From NCBI GenBank assembly GCA_002345025.1, contig DDUX01000070.1:1-64000 (forward strand): a stretch of DNA of 64,000 bases, read 5' to 3'. Each line of letters opens with the position of its first letter. Positions within the stretch are counted from its first letter, which is position 1. The notes beneath the pieces are model-generated. The model had not been told where the DNA came from. It ran no database searches and worked only from the letters and a program-made list of their open reading frames with translations. The stretch comes from Candidatus Accumulibacter iunctus. Lineage in GTDB: Bacteria; Pseudomonadota; Gammaproteobacteria; Burkholderiales; Rhodocyclaceae. Made by a program: the position numbers and the translations under genes. Positions 50,483 through 60,037 of the stretch are shown one piece after another.

Positions 50483-51283
50483 ATGTTACGCATCATTACG
50501 CTGAACCTCAACGGCATTCGCTCGGCGTGGCGCCGGGGACTCCTGCCCTGGCTCGACAGGCAGAACGCCGACATCGTCTGCGTTCAGGAACTGCGAGCCC
50601 ACGCAGCGGACCTCGACGAGCAGATGCAGGCGCCCGCTGGACTGCATGCCTACTACTGCCACGCCGGCAGGAAGGGCTACAGCGGCGTCGGCCTGTGGTG
50701 CCGGACTAAGCCCGACCAGGTGGTCGATCACCTCGGCAGCGCCGAGTTCGACCCGGAAGGCCGCTACCTGCGTGCCGATTTCGGCAGGCTGTCGGTGGTG
50801 TCCCTGTACCAGCCGTCCGGGTCCAGCTCGGACGAGCGTCAGCAGGCCAAGTACCGCTTCATGGCGCTGATCGGCCCACATCTGAAACGCCTCGCCGACA
50901 GCGGCCGCGAGATCATCGTCTGCGGCGACTGGAACATCGCGCATCAGGAGATCGACCTCAGGAACTGGCGCAGCAACCGCGGCAATTCCGGCTTTCTGCC
51001 CGAGGAGCGCGCCTGGGTCAGCGGCCTGCTGAATGAGGATGGCTGGTGCGACGTGTACCGCCGCCTGCATCCGGAGGCTACCGGCGAGTCATACACCTGG
51101 TGGTCCAATCGCGGTCAGGCGTGGGCGAAGAACGTCGGCTGGCGACTGGACTACCAACTGGCGACCGCAGACATCGCCGGCAGGGCCCGGCGAGCTGCCA
51201 TCTACAGACAGGAGCGCTTCAGCGACCACGCCCCACTGACGATCGACTACGACTGCACGCTGACAAGTTCCGACAAGCATTGA
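50483..51283 (+). CDS. xthA: Exonuclease III family AP endonuclease
   Basis: A protein of 266 residues. Metal and catalytic residues sit in ITLNLNGIRSA (Asn), CVQELRA (Glu), CGDWNIAHQEIDLRNWRSN (Asp, Asn) and RFSDHAPLTIDYD (Asp, His). It cuts abasic sites and 3' blocked ends. The 42 bases to the divergent pyrE start leave little promoter space. Confidence 0.92.
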   Translation: MLRIITLNLNGIRSAWRRGLLPWLDRQNADIVCVQELRAHAADLDEQMQAPAGLHAYYCHAGRKGYSGVGLWCRTKPDQVVDHLGSAEFDPEGRYLRADFGRLSVVSLYQPSGSSSDERQQAKYRFMALIGPHLKRLADSGREIIVCGDWNIAHQEIDLRNWRSNRGNSGFLPEERAWVSGLLNEDGWCDVYRRLHPEATGESYTWWSNRGQAWAKNVGWRLDYQLATADIAGRARRAAIYRQERFSDHAPLTIDYDCTLTSSDKH

Positions 51284-51378
51284 TCTTCGCCAGCGTTTTC
51301 TATAATGTGAAGGTCTCGTCGAGAGCTCCCGTAGCAGCTGCGTTCTTCCTGTCATCACCTTCCACTGTGAGGCCCACA

Positions 51379-51699
51379 ATGTCCGAAGTCACCGATCTTT
51401 CCACCGCCAACAAACAGAAACTCGTCTCCGACATGAAGGTCGTGGTCGCAGACGCAGAGGAGATCCTGCGCGCCACCGCCGGCGTTGCGGGTGACAAGAT
51501 GGGCGACCTGCGCGAGCGCTTCGGCGAACGGCTGCGCGACGCCCGCATCCGGCTGGCTGACGCCGAAGCGGCGCTCGTCGACCGCACCAAGGCTGCCGCT
51601 CGCGCGACCGACGACTACGTGCACGAGAACCCCTGGCGCGCCGTCGGCCTGGCTGCAGCCGTCGGTTTGCTGCTTGGCGTGATCATCGGCCGTCGCTGA
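51379..51699 (+). CDS. ElaB/YqjD family protein (DUF883)
   Basis: A protein of 106 residues. An amphipathic helical N-terminal region (KLVSDMKVVVADAEEILRAT) is followed by the C-terminal signature HENPWRAVGLAAAVGLLLGV with terminal RR, a single membrane helix. Relatives in E. coli bind ribosomes at the membrane in stationary phase. First of three small stress-type membrane genes in a row. Confidence 0.86.
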   Translation: MSEVTDLSTANKQKLVSDMKVVVADAEEILRATAGVAGDKMGDLRERFGERLRDARIRLADAEAALVDRTKAAARATDDYVHENPWRAVGLAAAVGLLLGVIIGRR

Positions 51700-51713
51700 T
51701 CAGCGCGGACGCG

Positions 51714-52124
51714 ATGAGCGATCGCCCCGGCGGTGTCAGCGGCGGCTTGCTGGCGGCAGCGAAGAACAGCGCCGCGACACTGCTGGCCACCGGCCGAACG
51801 CGCCTCGAACTGCTCGGTAACGAGTTCGCCGAGGAGAAGCTGCGTGCACTCCGTCTGCTGTTGCTGGCGCAGGTCGCGGCATTCTGTCTGATCATCGGCA
51901 CCATTCTCGTGCTTGGTCTGGTCACCATCTTCTACTGGGAGTACCGGGTTCTGCTGCTGACCGTTCTGAGCGCCCTCTTCCTGCTTGCCGGTGGCGCCAC
52001 CCTGCTCGTGCTGCGGCGCGCGGCGCACGGGCGCCGGCACCTGTTCACCACCAGCATCGCCGAGCTTGAGCGCGACATTCGTCTGTTGCAGGGCGCGGTA
52101 CGCAGTGAATCAAGAGCTGATTGA
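51714..52124 (+). CDS. YqjE-like membrane protein (phage holin superfamily 3_6)
   Basis: A protein of 136 residues. Two transmembrane helices near residues 48-70 and 78-100 are preceded by LLATGRTRLELLGNEFAEEK, the family signature. It lies fourteen bases after the ElaB-like gene and overlaps the next gene by 20 bases, forming the conserved yqjD-yqjE-yqjK arrangement. Function unknown, expected in the inner membrane. Confidence 0.84.
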   Translation: MSDRPGGVSGGLLAAAKNSAATLLATGRTRLELLGNEFAEEKLRALRLLLLAQVAAFCLIIGTILVLGLVTIFYWEYRVLLLTVLSALFLLAGGATLLVLRRAAHGRRHLFTTSIAELERDIRLLQGAVRSESRAD

Positions 52125-52425
52125 CCTTGCTGTCGAGCGCGGCCGGCTGCTCGAGCGCATCAGCAGCCAGCGCCAGTTGCTCGCGCAGCAGTTGCAGCCG
52201 GTAGGCGCGGCAATGGGAGCAGCCGACCGCGTCGTCGCCAGCGCCCGCAGGTGTGGCGACTACCTCAAGCGACATCCCGAACTGGTCGCGACGAGTGTCG
52301 CCGTGCTTGTCATCCTGCGCCCGAGCCGCGTCTGGCGGTGGGGCAGACGCGGCTTCTTCGCCTGGCGTACCTGGCGCATGCTGCGCCGGGAACTGTCGGA
52401 CCTCGGCTTCGTCGACCGCACTTGA
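52105..52425 (+). CDS. YqjK-like protein
   Basis: A protein of 106 residues started at GTG, VNQELIDLAVERGRLLERIS. The pattern 'LAxRRGRLLERIxxQR' and a C-terminal hydrophobic segment (HPELVATSVAVLVILRPSRV) with basic tail match YqjK-like proteins. Overlap of 20 bases with the YqjE-like gene indicates coupled translation. Confidence 0.75.
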   Translation: MNQELIDLAVERGRLLERISSQRQLLAQQLQPVGAAMGAADRVVASARRCGDYLKRHPELVATSVAVLVILRPSRVWRWGRRGFFAWRTWRMLRRELSDLGFVDRT

Positions 52426-52495
52426 GCAGGCGCCACGGGCCGCCTGCCCGCCGCCCGCCAACGGATCGCCGGCCCCAGGCAGATCTCGAGCAGCC

Positions 52496-53227
52496 TCAGC
52501 TCCAGACTCCCAGTGCCTGCATCTGCCGCGTCGCTGCTGCCGCCCAGCCACGATTGGCGGCGGGACTTGCGGGACTCGGATGCAGCACGCGACCGATCCG
52601 CACCGGCGTCCCGGCCAAGGCCGCGGTTGCCCGCTGCTCGGCAAAGGCACCGACGCCGATCACCCAGGAGGGCTGCAGAACCGACACCAGGACCCTGAGG
52701 TGAGCGTCACAAGCGCTGCGCAACGGCTCCGCCTCGGCTGCCGGCAACTTGTCGGGGGTCAGGTTGCGGCCGCGATCGAAGAAAGCCAGGGGGCAGTAGT
52801 TGGCGACGAAGTGCTCGGCAAAGAACGCATCGGCGCTGCCGAAACGCTCGCGGAACAAGCCCCACAGCCTTCGCCCGCTGACCTCGGAGCGCTCGCAGGC
52901 GAAACCTTCGATGCGTCGCCACGGGTTCTCCCGCGAGGGTCTGGCCACGTCAGCCCGGATCCCCAGCCAGTCCCGCACGGCGGCGACCTCGCCGAACGGA
53001 ACGCCACTCTGCACCATCCCGAAGGGCCCCGGGTTCATGCCGAGAAAAACGACCTTGCGGGCACTTGTGGCGTAACGGCGAAGATAGCTCTCGTGCGCAG
53101 ACCACGCGTAGGTCAGCGGGTCGTAAACGTGACTGACGGGCGGCCCGAAACTGAGCTGCGACAGCCTGTCGGACAACTCGCGGGCGGCGGCGATCAGTGC
53201 GGTGGCGACGGCTGCGTCTCGTTCCAC
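52496..53227 (-). CDS. Uracil-DNA glycosylase, SMUG1-like
   Basis: A protein of 243 residues from a GTG with AAGG upstream. Motif 1 is FLGMNPGPFGMVQSGVPFGE, and motif 2 is HPSPASPAANRGW; both define the SMUG1 group of uracil-DNA glycosylases. Excises uracil or hydroxymethyluracil from DNA. Its start lies inside the 3' end of the MFS gene (33-base overlap), making it the last gene of the metX operon. Confidence 0.85.
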   Translation of the reverse strand: MERDAAVATALIAAARELSDRLSQLSFGPPVSHVYDPLTYAWSAHESYLRRYATSARKVVFLGMNPGPFGMVQSGVPFGEVAAVRDWLGIRADVARPSRENPWRRIEGFACERSEVSGRRLWGLFRERFGSADAFFAEHFVANYCPLAFFDRGRNLTPDKLPAAEAEPLRSACDAHLRVLVSVLQPSWVIGVGAFAEQRATAALAGTPVRIGRVLHPSPASPAANRGWAAAATRQMQALGVWS

Positions 53228-54459
53228 GGTGCAACCTTCAGCAGCAGAGCCATACCCGGCGCGGCAAGCAGGAAGCAGAGGACAAAGAAGCTGAACCAAC
53301 CCACTGCCTCGACCAGGGCGCCGGCACCGGCATTGATGAAGGTCCGCGGCACGGCGGCCAGGCTGGTGAACAGTGCGAACTGGGTAGCGGTGAATGCCGG
53401 ATTGGTGGCGCGCGCGATGAAGGCGGTGAAGGCCGCGGTACCGAGGCCGACCCCCAGATACTCGGCGGCGATCACGCTCGCCAGCGCCGCCCGGTCGATG
53501 CCATCGATGCTCGTCTGCACACCGCGCCAGGCGAGCCAGGCGAAGCCCAGGATGGTGAACATCTGGACCAAGCCGAACAGCCAGAGCGCACGGTTGATTC
53601 CCAGCCGGACCATCCACAGCCCGCCGAGCAGGCCGCCAAAGACCGCCGGCCAGAGTCCGGCATGTTTGGCGATGACACCGATGTCGGTCTTGCTGTAGCC
53701 AAGATCGAGGTAAAAGGGCGTCGATAGCGCCGTCGCCAGCGAATCGCCCAGCTTGTAGAGAAAGATGAAGCCGAGGACCAGCAGCGCACCCGACCAGCCC
53801 TTGCGGGCGATGAACTCGTGGAAGGGTTCAACCACCGCCTGGCGCAAGGTCTTCGGCGCGCCGGACACGCGCGGTTCGGTCACCAGTACCGCCATCACCA
53901 TTCCCGGCAGCATGAAGGCGGAGGTGATCCAGAAGACCTGTGCCCAGGGCAGCAGATCGGCAAGAATGAGTGACAGCGAACCCGGCACCAGACCGGCGAT
54001 TCGATAGGCATTGACATGCACCGAGTTGCCGAGGCCGAGTTCCTGGTCACTGAGGATCTCACGGCGATAGGCGTCGAGCGCAATGTCCTGGGTTGCCGAC
54101 AGGAAGGCCAGCGCAACCGACAGCCAGACGACCGGCATCAGGTTGGCCGTCGGCGACAGGCCGCCGAGGAAACCGATCGAAAACAATAGTCCGACCTGCG
54201 ACAGCAGCATCCAGCCACGCCGGCGACCGAGCGGCAGACGGTAGCGATCCAGCAACGGCGCCCAGACGAACTTCCAGGTGTAGGGGAACTGAATCAGCGC
54301 GAAGAGGCCGATCGTCTTCAGATCGATGCTCTCGCTGCGCAACCAAGCCGGCAGCAGGTTGAGCAGCAGGTAGAGCGGCAGGCCGGAACTGAAGCCGGTC
54401 AGCACGCAGATCAGCATCCGCCTGGTCAGCAGCAGGCGTAGCCAATCGGGCATCATCAA
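53194..54459 (-). CDS. AmpG-like MFS permease
   Basis: A protein of 421 residues with twelve helices. LICVLTGFSSGLPLYLLLNL, LIQFPYTWKFVWAPLLDRYR and GRRRGWMLLSQ are the AmpG-family signature. AmpG imports anhydromuropeptides for wall recycling. The gene overlaps metW by four bases, a common betaproteobacterial linkage. Confidence 0.88.
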   Translation of the reverse strand: MMMPDWLRLLLTRRMLICVLTGFSSGLPLYLLLNLLPAWLRSESIDLKTIGLFALIQFPYTWKFVWAPLLDRYRLPLGRRRGWMLLSQVGLLFSIGFLGGLSPTANLMPVVWLSVALAFLSATQDIALDAYRREILSDQELGLGNSVHVNAYRIAGLVPGSLSLILADLLPWAQVFWITSAFMLPGMVMAVLVTEPRVSGAPKTLRQAVVEPFHEFIARKGWSGALLVLGFIFLYKLGDSLATALSTPFYLDLGYSKTDIGVIAKHAGLWPAVFGGLLGGLWMVRLGINRALWLFGLVQMFTILGFAWLAWRGVQTSIDGIDRAALASVIAAEYLGVGLGTAAFTAFIARATNPAFTATQFALFTSLAAVPRTFINAGAGALVEAVGWFSFFVLCFLLAAPGMALLLKVAPWNETQPSPPH

Positions 54460-55079
54460 CTGCCGCGTCCGAGGCGATAGAAGGCGAGGCTGCCGTTCAG
54501 GTTGGGATCTTCAGTGACCTCGCGGCCAGCCTCATCGAAGGTCAGCCGCTCGCGAATCTCAATCCCAAGCCGCGTGCACAGATCCTCGAAATCGGCGACG
54601 GTGAAGAAGCGTACGTTGGGCGTATCGAACCAGTCGTAGGGCAGATCCTCGGAAACCGGCATGTGCCCTTCGGCTATCGCCGCGCGGTTGGTCCGGTAAG
54701 CGAAGTTGGGAAAGCTGACCACCGCCTCGTCGGCGACACGCAGCATCTCGTTGAGGATGCCCTCGGTCGCATGCATCGTCTGCAGTGCCTGCGAGATGAT
54801 CACGTGATCGAAGGACTTGTCCTCGAAGCCTGACAGCCCGCACTCAATGTCCATCTGGATGACGTCGACGCCGTTGCGAATGCAGCCAAGAACGCTGTCG
54901 TCGTCGATCTCGACGCCATAGCCGGCGACATCGCGCGTCTCGCTGAGATAACGCAACAACCGGCCGTCGCCACAACCGAGATCCAGAACGCGTTCACCTG
55001 GTGGAATCCAGCTGGCGATGACGGCAAAGTCGAAACGCTCCCGCTGTTCCGCCTTGACTCTTCTCTCGTGCTCGGTCAT
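54456..55079 (-). CDS. metW: MetW methyltransferase-like protein
   Basis: A protein of 207 residues. SAM-binding motif RVLDLGCGDGRLLRYL and the MetW-specific VSFPNFAYRTNRAAIAEGHM and LPYDWFDTPNVRFFTVADFE are present. It assists MetX in homoserine acylation in many proteobacteria. Overlaps metX and the MFS gene by four bases each. Confidence 0.93.
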   Translation of the reverse strand: MTEHERRVKAEQRERFDFAVIASWIPPGERVLDLGCGDGRLLRYLSETRDVAGYGVEIDDDSVLGCIRNGVDVIQMDIECGLSGFEDKSFDHVIISQALQTMHATEGILNEMLRVADEAVVSFPNFAYRTNRAAIAEGHMPVSEDLPYDWFDTPNVRFFTVADFEDLCTRLGIEIRERLTFDEAGREVTEDPNLNGSLAFYRLGRGS

Positions 55080-56203
55080 ACGGCGATGTTCTCCAGATAG
55101 GCGCGCAGCACGGCGTGATAATGCGGATCGTCGAGCAGGAACGAGTCGTGTCCGGCGTCACATTCGATCTGGGCATAGGCGACGTGCAGGCGATTGTGCA
55201 GCAATGCGAAGACGATCTCCCGCGAACGCGCCGGCGAGAATCGCCAGTCGGTCGAAAAGCTGGCAACGAGGAAGCTTGCCCGGGCACGAGCCAGCGCGGC
55301 GGCCAGGTTGCCGTCGTAGTCATAGGCGGGGTCGAAATAGTCGAGCGCCTTGGTCATCATCAGATAGGTATTGGCATCGAAGAACTTCGCGAACTTGTCA
55401 CCCTGATAGCGGAGGTACGACTCGACCTCGAAATCGACGTCGTAGCTGAACTTGTGCTCTCCATGCCGCAACTGGCGACCGAATTTCTCGCCCATCTGGC
55501 TATCGGAAAGGTAGGTGATGTGGCCGACCATTCGCGCCAGTCGCAGTCCGCGGGTGGGGACGACACCATTCTCTGCATAGTTGCCGCCGTGGAAGTCGGG
55601 GTCGGAGACGATCGCCTGTCGTGCCACCTCGTTGAAGGCGATGTTCTGTGCCGACAGCTTGGGCGCCGAGGCGATCACCAGCGCGTGCCGGATGCGCTCC
55701 GGAAGCTGCAGCGACCACGCCAGCGCCTGCATGCCGCCCAGGCTGCCGCCGACGACTGCAGCCCAGGTAGCGATGCCGAGGTGGTCGGCCAGGCGTGCCT
55801 GAGCCGCCACCCAGTCCTCGACCGTCACCATCGGGAAATCGGCACCGTAGCGCCTGCCGCTTTCGGGATTGATCGACAGCGGTCCGGTCGAGCCATAGCA
55901 GCCACCGAGATTGTTGACGCCGACGACGAAGAACTTGCGCGTGTCGAGCGGTTTCCCGGGTCCGACGAGGTTGTCCCACCAACCGACGTTCTCCGGATCG
56001 TCGGCATAGTGACCAGCGACATGGTGGCTGCCGGAAAGCGCATGGCAGACCAGAACGGCGTTCGAGTGCTCGGAATTGAGCGTGCCATAGGTCTCGAACA
56101 CGAGTTCGAAGCCAGGCAGTTCGGCACCGCTCTTGAGAAGCAAGGGCTCGGCGAACTGTACTCGTTGCGACGCAACGACTCCGACAGAATTCTCTGATGA
56201 CAT
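55076..56203 (-). CDS. metX: Homoserine O-acyltransferase (acetyl/succinyl)
   Basis: A protein of 375 residues. The nucleophile motif is AAVVGGSLGGMQALAW; the acid and His are in the C-terminal CDAGHDSFLLDDPHY region. VCHALSGSHHVAG and NNLGGCYGSTGPLSINPESG are typical. First step of methionine synthesis. Two ATGs (56203, 56209) are possible; I chose the one with GGA eight bases upstream. The 282-base upstream region has no recognisable SAM riboswitch. Confidence 0.93.
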   Translation of the reverse strand: MSSENSVGVVASQRVQFAEPLLLKSGAELPGFELVFETYGTLNSEHSNAVLVCHALSGSHHVAGHYADDPENVGWWDNLVGPGKPLDTRKFFVVGVNNLGGCYGSTGPLSINPESGRRYGADFPMVTVEDWVAAQARLADHLGIATWAAVVGGSLGGMQALAWSLQLPERIRHALVIASAPKLSAQNIAFNEVARQAIVSDPDFHGGNYAENGVVPTRGLRLARMVGHITYLSDSQMGEKFGRQLRHGEHKFSYDVDFEVESYLRYQGDKFAKFFDANTYLMMTKALDYFDPAYDYDGNLAAALARARASFLVASFSTDWRFSPARSREIVFALLHNRLHVAYAQIECDAGHDSFLLDDPHYHAVLRAYLENIAV

Positions 56204-56485
56204 CACCATTCCATCGCTACCCGGGCAGGAAAGAAAGACCTGGTCGGCAGCCAGCACGGACCGGGCTCGCCGCACTTCGGTGTGAAACCGCGGCAGCAAC
56301 TCATGCCCCCTGTTCCCGCACAGCCGGGTTCCAGGACGCGTGCCTGGTGCCAGGAGCGTCGGCACCGGACCGGGGCAGCCGGGAGGCGCACGACCATTCG
56401 CCGACTCCGCACGACACCCGCACGCCGATTGCTCGCTGCGGCACCAAGGCGCCGAAACTTACCCGCTGCCCGCGAAAAAGTCAAT

Positions 56486-58240
56486 TCAGCCGCTGCTGTT
56501 GAGCTTATCGAGCTGTTCTCGGATCTTCGCCGGCTCGTCATGGCGCAGCAGGCGGCGAACCATCGGGGCCAGCTCGGCACAATTGCTCTGCATGATCTTC
56601 TGCTTGACCGAAAGAATCTGTGCCGGATGCATCGAGAACTGCCGCAGCCCCATGCCGAGCAGCAGGCGCGTCAGCGCCGGGTCACCGGCCAGTTCGCCAC
56701 AGATCGAAACCGGGATATTGACCTTCTCGGCGCTGGCTATGGTGTGCGCCAGCAACATCAGGACCGCCGGATGCAGGGGATCGTAAAGCGGCGCAACCTG
56801 TTCGTCGCTGCGATCGATCGCCAGCGTGTACTGGATCAGGTCGTTGGTGCCGATCGACAGGAAGTTCATGCGGCGCAGGAAAAGATTGACCGCCAGAGCA
56901 GCCGCCGGGATCTCGATCATTGCGCCAACCTCGATTGCTTCGTCGAAAGTGGCGCGTTCAGCACGCAGGCTTGACTTCGCCCTTTCGATCGCCGCCAGCG
57001 TGTGGTCGATCTCGTGGGCCTGTGAGAGCATCGGGATCAGCAGCTTGATCTTGCCGTATTTCGACGCGCGCAGGATGGCGCGCAACTGTGTCTGGAACAT
57101 CTTCGGCTCCGCCAGCGACAGGCGGATCGCCCGCAGGCCGAGCGCCGGGTTGCTCTGCAGGCGCTCGCCGAAAACCTTTTCCGGATGCAGATCCTTGTCG
57201 TAACCGAGATCGAAGGTGCGGATCGTCACCGGCCGCCCAGCCATACCCTTGACCACCGTGCGGTAGGCCTCGAACTGCTCGTCCTCGGTCGGCATGTCGC
57301 CACGATCGAGAAACAGGAACTCCGTCCGGAAGAGACCGATGCCCTCGGCACCGCCATCGAGCGCGTTGGCGATATCCCCGGGCAGTTCGATGTTGGCGTG
57401 CAGGTCGATGTCGACGCCGTCGAGTGTCACCGAGCGCGCCGTCTTCAGACGCCTGAGCTTCGAGCGCTCGAGTTCGATCTGCGTCTTCCGCAGCCGGTAC
57501 TCTTCGAGTATCCGCGGTTCCGGATTGACGATCAGCACGCCACGCGTACCGTCTACGATCAGGAGTTCCTTGTCGCGGATCAGTTGCCTGGCGTTGTGCA
57601 GTCCGAGCACGGCGGGGATGCGCAGGCTGCGCGCGAGGATCGCGGTGTGCGAGGTGGAACCACCGACGTCGGTGACGAAGGCGGCAAAGTGATGCTCCTT
57701 GTAGGCAATGACATCCGCTGGCGAGAGATCGTGCGCGACAACGATCAGGTTCTCTTCCTTGAGTCCCTTGCTCGACTTCAGCGCAATGCGGCCAGGCTGG
57801 CCGACGAGCTCCTTGATCACCCTCTCGACGACCTGGCGAACGTCGTAACTACGCTCACGCAGGTACTGGTCGTCGAACTTCTCGAACTGATCGACCAGCA
57901 CTTCCATTTGCTGTACCAGCGCCCACTCGGCATTGCAGCGCCGCTCGCGGATCAGGGCCTTTGGCGCTTCCGCCAGTTCGGGATCGGCGAGGATCATCGA
58001 GTGCAGGTCGATGAAGGCGCCGAACTCCGCCGAACTGTGCTGCGTGCGACCCTTCAGCAGCGCAAACTCCTCACGCACGCGCGACACCGCTGCATCGAAG
58101 CGGGCAAGCTCCTTGTCGACCATCCGCGGCGAGATCACCAGATGCGAGACCTCGAGCGTTGCATGCGACATCAGGTGCGCCTGCCCGATCGCGATGCCGG
58201 ACGACACCGGCAGGCCATGCAGCGTAAAACTCGCGTTCAC
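56486..58240 (-). CDS. ptsI: Phosphoenolpyruvate-protein phosphotransferase (enzyme I)
   Basis: A protein of 584 residues. The phosphorylated His is in TDVGGSTSHTAILARSLRIP; the PEP site is in IGLFRTEFLFLDRGDMPTED and FLSIGTNDLIQYTLAIDRSD. It passes phosphate from PEP to HPr. Overlaps ptsH by four bases. No sugar-specific IIBC gene is near, suggesting a regulatory PTS. Confidence 0.95.
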   Translation of the reverse strand: MNASFTLHGLPVSSGIAIGQAHLMSHATLEVSHLVISPRMVDKELARFDAAVSRVREEFALLKGRTQHSSAEFGAFIDLHSMILADPELAEAPKALIRERRCNAEWALVQQMEVLVDQFEKFDDQYLRERSYDVRQVVERVIKELVGQPGRIALKSSKGLKEENLIVVAHDLSPADVIAYKEHHFAAFVTDVGGSTSHTAILARSLRIPAVLGLHNARQLIRDKELLIVDGTRGVLIVNPEPRILEEYRLRKTQIELERSKLRRLKTARSVTLDGVDIDLHANIELPGDIANALDGGAEGIGLFRTEFLFLDRGDMPTEDEQFEAYRTVVKGMAGRPVTIRTFDLGYDKDLHPEKVFGERLQSNPALGLRAIRLSLAEPKMFQTQLRAILRASKYGKIKLLIPMLSQAHEIDHTLAAIERAKSSLRAERATFDEAIEVGAMIEIPAAALAVNLFLRRMNFLSIGTNDLIQYTLAIDRSDEQVAPLYDPLHPAVLMLLAHTIASAEKVNIPVSICGELAGDPALTRLLLGMGLRQFSMHPAQILSVKQKIMQSNCAELAPMVRRLLRHDEPAKIREQLDKLNSSG

Positions 58241-58506
58241 TCGGCCTCTCCGAAACGGCTGGCAATCAGTTCAAGGATCGCCTGATTCGCCGCCTGCTCA
58301 TCCTCGCCGTCGGTTTCGACGACGACCGTCGACCCCTTGCCAGCCGCCAGCATCATCACTCCCATGATGCTCTTGGCGTTGATCCGGCGGCTTCCCTTCT
58401 CCATCCAGACCTCGCTGGCGAACCCTCCGGCAAGCTGCGTCAGCTTCGCTGAAGCGCGCGCGTGCAACCCGAGCTTGTTGAGGATTTCGGCTTCGGCACG
58501 TACCAT
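58237..58506 (-). CDS. ptsH: HPr phosphocarrier protein
   Basis: A protein of 89 residues. Active His in LNKLGLHARASAKL (residue about 16) and regulatory-type Ser in NAKSIMGVMMLAAGKG (about 47) are present. It relays phosphate from enzyme I to the IIA protein encoded one base upstream. The Ser region raises the chance of HPr kinase control, which is known in betaproteobacteria. Confidence 0.94.
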   Translation of the reverse strand: MVRAEAEILNKLGLHARASAKLTQLAGGFASEVWMEKGSRRINAKSIMGVMMLAAGKGSTVVVETDGEDEQAANQAILELIASRFGEAE

Positions 58507-58920
58507 TCAGCCCTCCGCTGCTCCAGTGCCGAGCGCCGGCGGCAACCTGACCACGCCGTCGCGGGCACCGCTGACCGCCTTCTGCAACATGGTTTCCATT
58601 CCTCGCTCGCGATAGGTCAGTGCGCGCAGCAACATCGGCAGGCTGACCCCGGAAACACCTTCGACACGACCCGGCTCAAGCAACTTGAGGGCCAGGTTTC
58701 CAGGCGTTGCGCCGAAGACATCGGTCATCACCAGGACGCCCTCGCCCCCGTCCACTTCCTTCAGCAGCAGACGCGCCAGCGGCAGGATGTCGAGCGGGTC
58801 GTCCTGCGCTGCAACGCCGAGCTGCGCGATCAGCGGCGGCCGCTTGTTGAGAACGTGACAGACGTTCTGAATCAGGCTCTCGCCAAGCGTCCCGTGGGTC
58901 ACCAGAAAAATACCGATCAT
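58507..58920 (-). CDS. Mannose-family PTS IIA protein
   Basis: A protein of 137 residues. MIGIFLVTHGTLGESLIQNV carries the phosphorylatable His (residue 9), and VLVMTDVFGATPGNLALKLL is the conserved IIA-Man second block. In betaproteobacteria this stand-alone IIA with HPr and enzyme I is a regulatory relay without transport partner. Directly follows the apbE-gsh block. Confidence 0.9.
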   Translation of the reverse strand: MIGIFLVTHGTLGESLIQNVCHVLNKRPPLIAQLGVAAQDDPLDILPLARLLLKEVDGGEGVLVMTDVFGATPGNLALKLLEPGRVEGVSGVSLPMLLRALTYRERGMETMLQKAVSGARDGVVRLPPALGTGAAEG

Positions 58921-58996
58921 TGCCACATCCTTTACGACAGGTCGCCATTCTAAGCCAATTCCGCCGTCCTCTCGGCGACGATCGCCGCGGCGTGCC

Positions 58997-60037
58997 TCAG
59001 GGAACGATGTCGAGAGGCTGCGGTGGCCTGCCGACGAACTCGAGGCGACTCTGCATCGCCTTGCTGAGCTGCCAGCGCCCCTCACCGTCGACGCGCAGGA
59101 CATGCGTCACCTGCAGCCGGCGAGCGAGATGCTGCCAGTCGCTGCCGGCAATGAACAGCGGCTTCGAAGCCACGTCCGATAGGGTTCCGGCCGCCGGATG
59201 CGGACTGATCAGCACCGTCAGCGCCTGCGTGCCGGTTGCCGGCATGCCGTTGCGCGGGTCAAGAAGGTGACAGTAGCGCCTGCCCGCGACCTCGAAGTAG
59301 CGCTGATAGTCACCCGAGGTGCCGATCGCTTCACCGTCGTCGAGCTCGATCGTCGCCATCGGCCCCGGCTGCCGCGGATGCTGGATCCCCACTCGCCAGC
59401 GCTGGCCGTTACGGCTGCCGAGGACGATGACGTTGCCGCCAATGTTGAGCAGCGCGTTGCCAACCCCATGCGCCCGCAGAATCCTCACCGCACGGTCGAG
59501 CGCCACCCCCTTGAGATAGCCGCCGAAGTCGAGCGCCACATCGCGCTGCCGGCTACTCACCTGCGACCCTGCCAGAAGGAGATCGGCGATGCCCGGCTGC
59601 GCCCGGCGCCAGGCGGCCAGCGCCACTTCGTCGGGCAGGCTCCCCGGCAGTTCGTCCGACTGAAATCCCCAGAGGCCGATCAGCCGACCGATACCGGGAT
59701 CGAACAGGCCGTCACTGAGTCGTGCCAGGCGTTGCGCGTCGGCAAGCAGTTCGGCCATCTCCTCGCTGACCGTCTGCACCCTGCCGGCCGCCAGGGCGGC
59801 ATTGAGCGCACTCAGTTCCGACGGCTTCCAGGCGTGGTAGGTGCGATGCAGGCGATCGAACTCGCGCAACACGGCGGCGGCTGCCGGCCGCGCCTGTGCT
59901 TCGGGCAGGCCGGCGATCAACACTTCGACGCGGGTACCGAAGACGAATGCTTCCTGCTGGTGCAGCGGGGCCCTGCTGCAGGCAGCAAGCAACGCCCAGA
60001 GGAGAACCGCGGGAAGGCCTAGGCAGCGGCCACGCAC
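58997..60037 (-). CDS. apbE: FAD:protein FMN transferase, ApbE family
   Basis: A protein of 346 residues from a GTG with GGAG five bases upstream. Lipobox LLAAC (about residue 20) makes it a lipoprotein. FGTRVEVLIAGLPEAQARPA, DFGGYLKGVALDRAVRIL and NALLNIGGNVIVLGSRNGQR are ApbE blocks; the metal site includes the late SDVASKPLFIAG. It covalently attaches FMN to target flavoproteins such as NQR or RNF subunits. Overlaps gshB by 19 bases. Confidence 0.88.
   Translation of the reverse strand: MRGRCLGLPAVLLWALLAACSRAPLHQQEAFVFGTRVEVLIAGLPEAQARPAAAAVLREFDRLHRTYHAWKPSELSALNAALAAGRVQTVSEEMAELLADAQRLARLSDGLFDPGIGRLIGLWGFQSDELPGSLPDEVALAAWRRAQPGIADLLLAGSQVSSRQRDVALDFGGYLKGVALDRAVRILRAHGVGNALLNIGGNVIVLGSRNGQRWRVGIQHPRQPGPMATIELDDGEAIGTSGDYQRYFEVAGRRYCHLLDPRNGMPATGTQALTVLISPHPAAGTLSDVASKPLFIAGSDWQHLARRLQVTHVLRVDGEGRWQLSKAMQSRLEFVGRPPQPLDIVP

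Noticed and set aside
56204..56485. Possible SAM riboswitch upstream of metX
   Set aside because: No SAM-I, SAM-II or SAH aptamer core could be recognised in the 282-base region; only generic GC-rich pairing.
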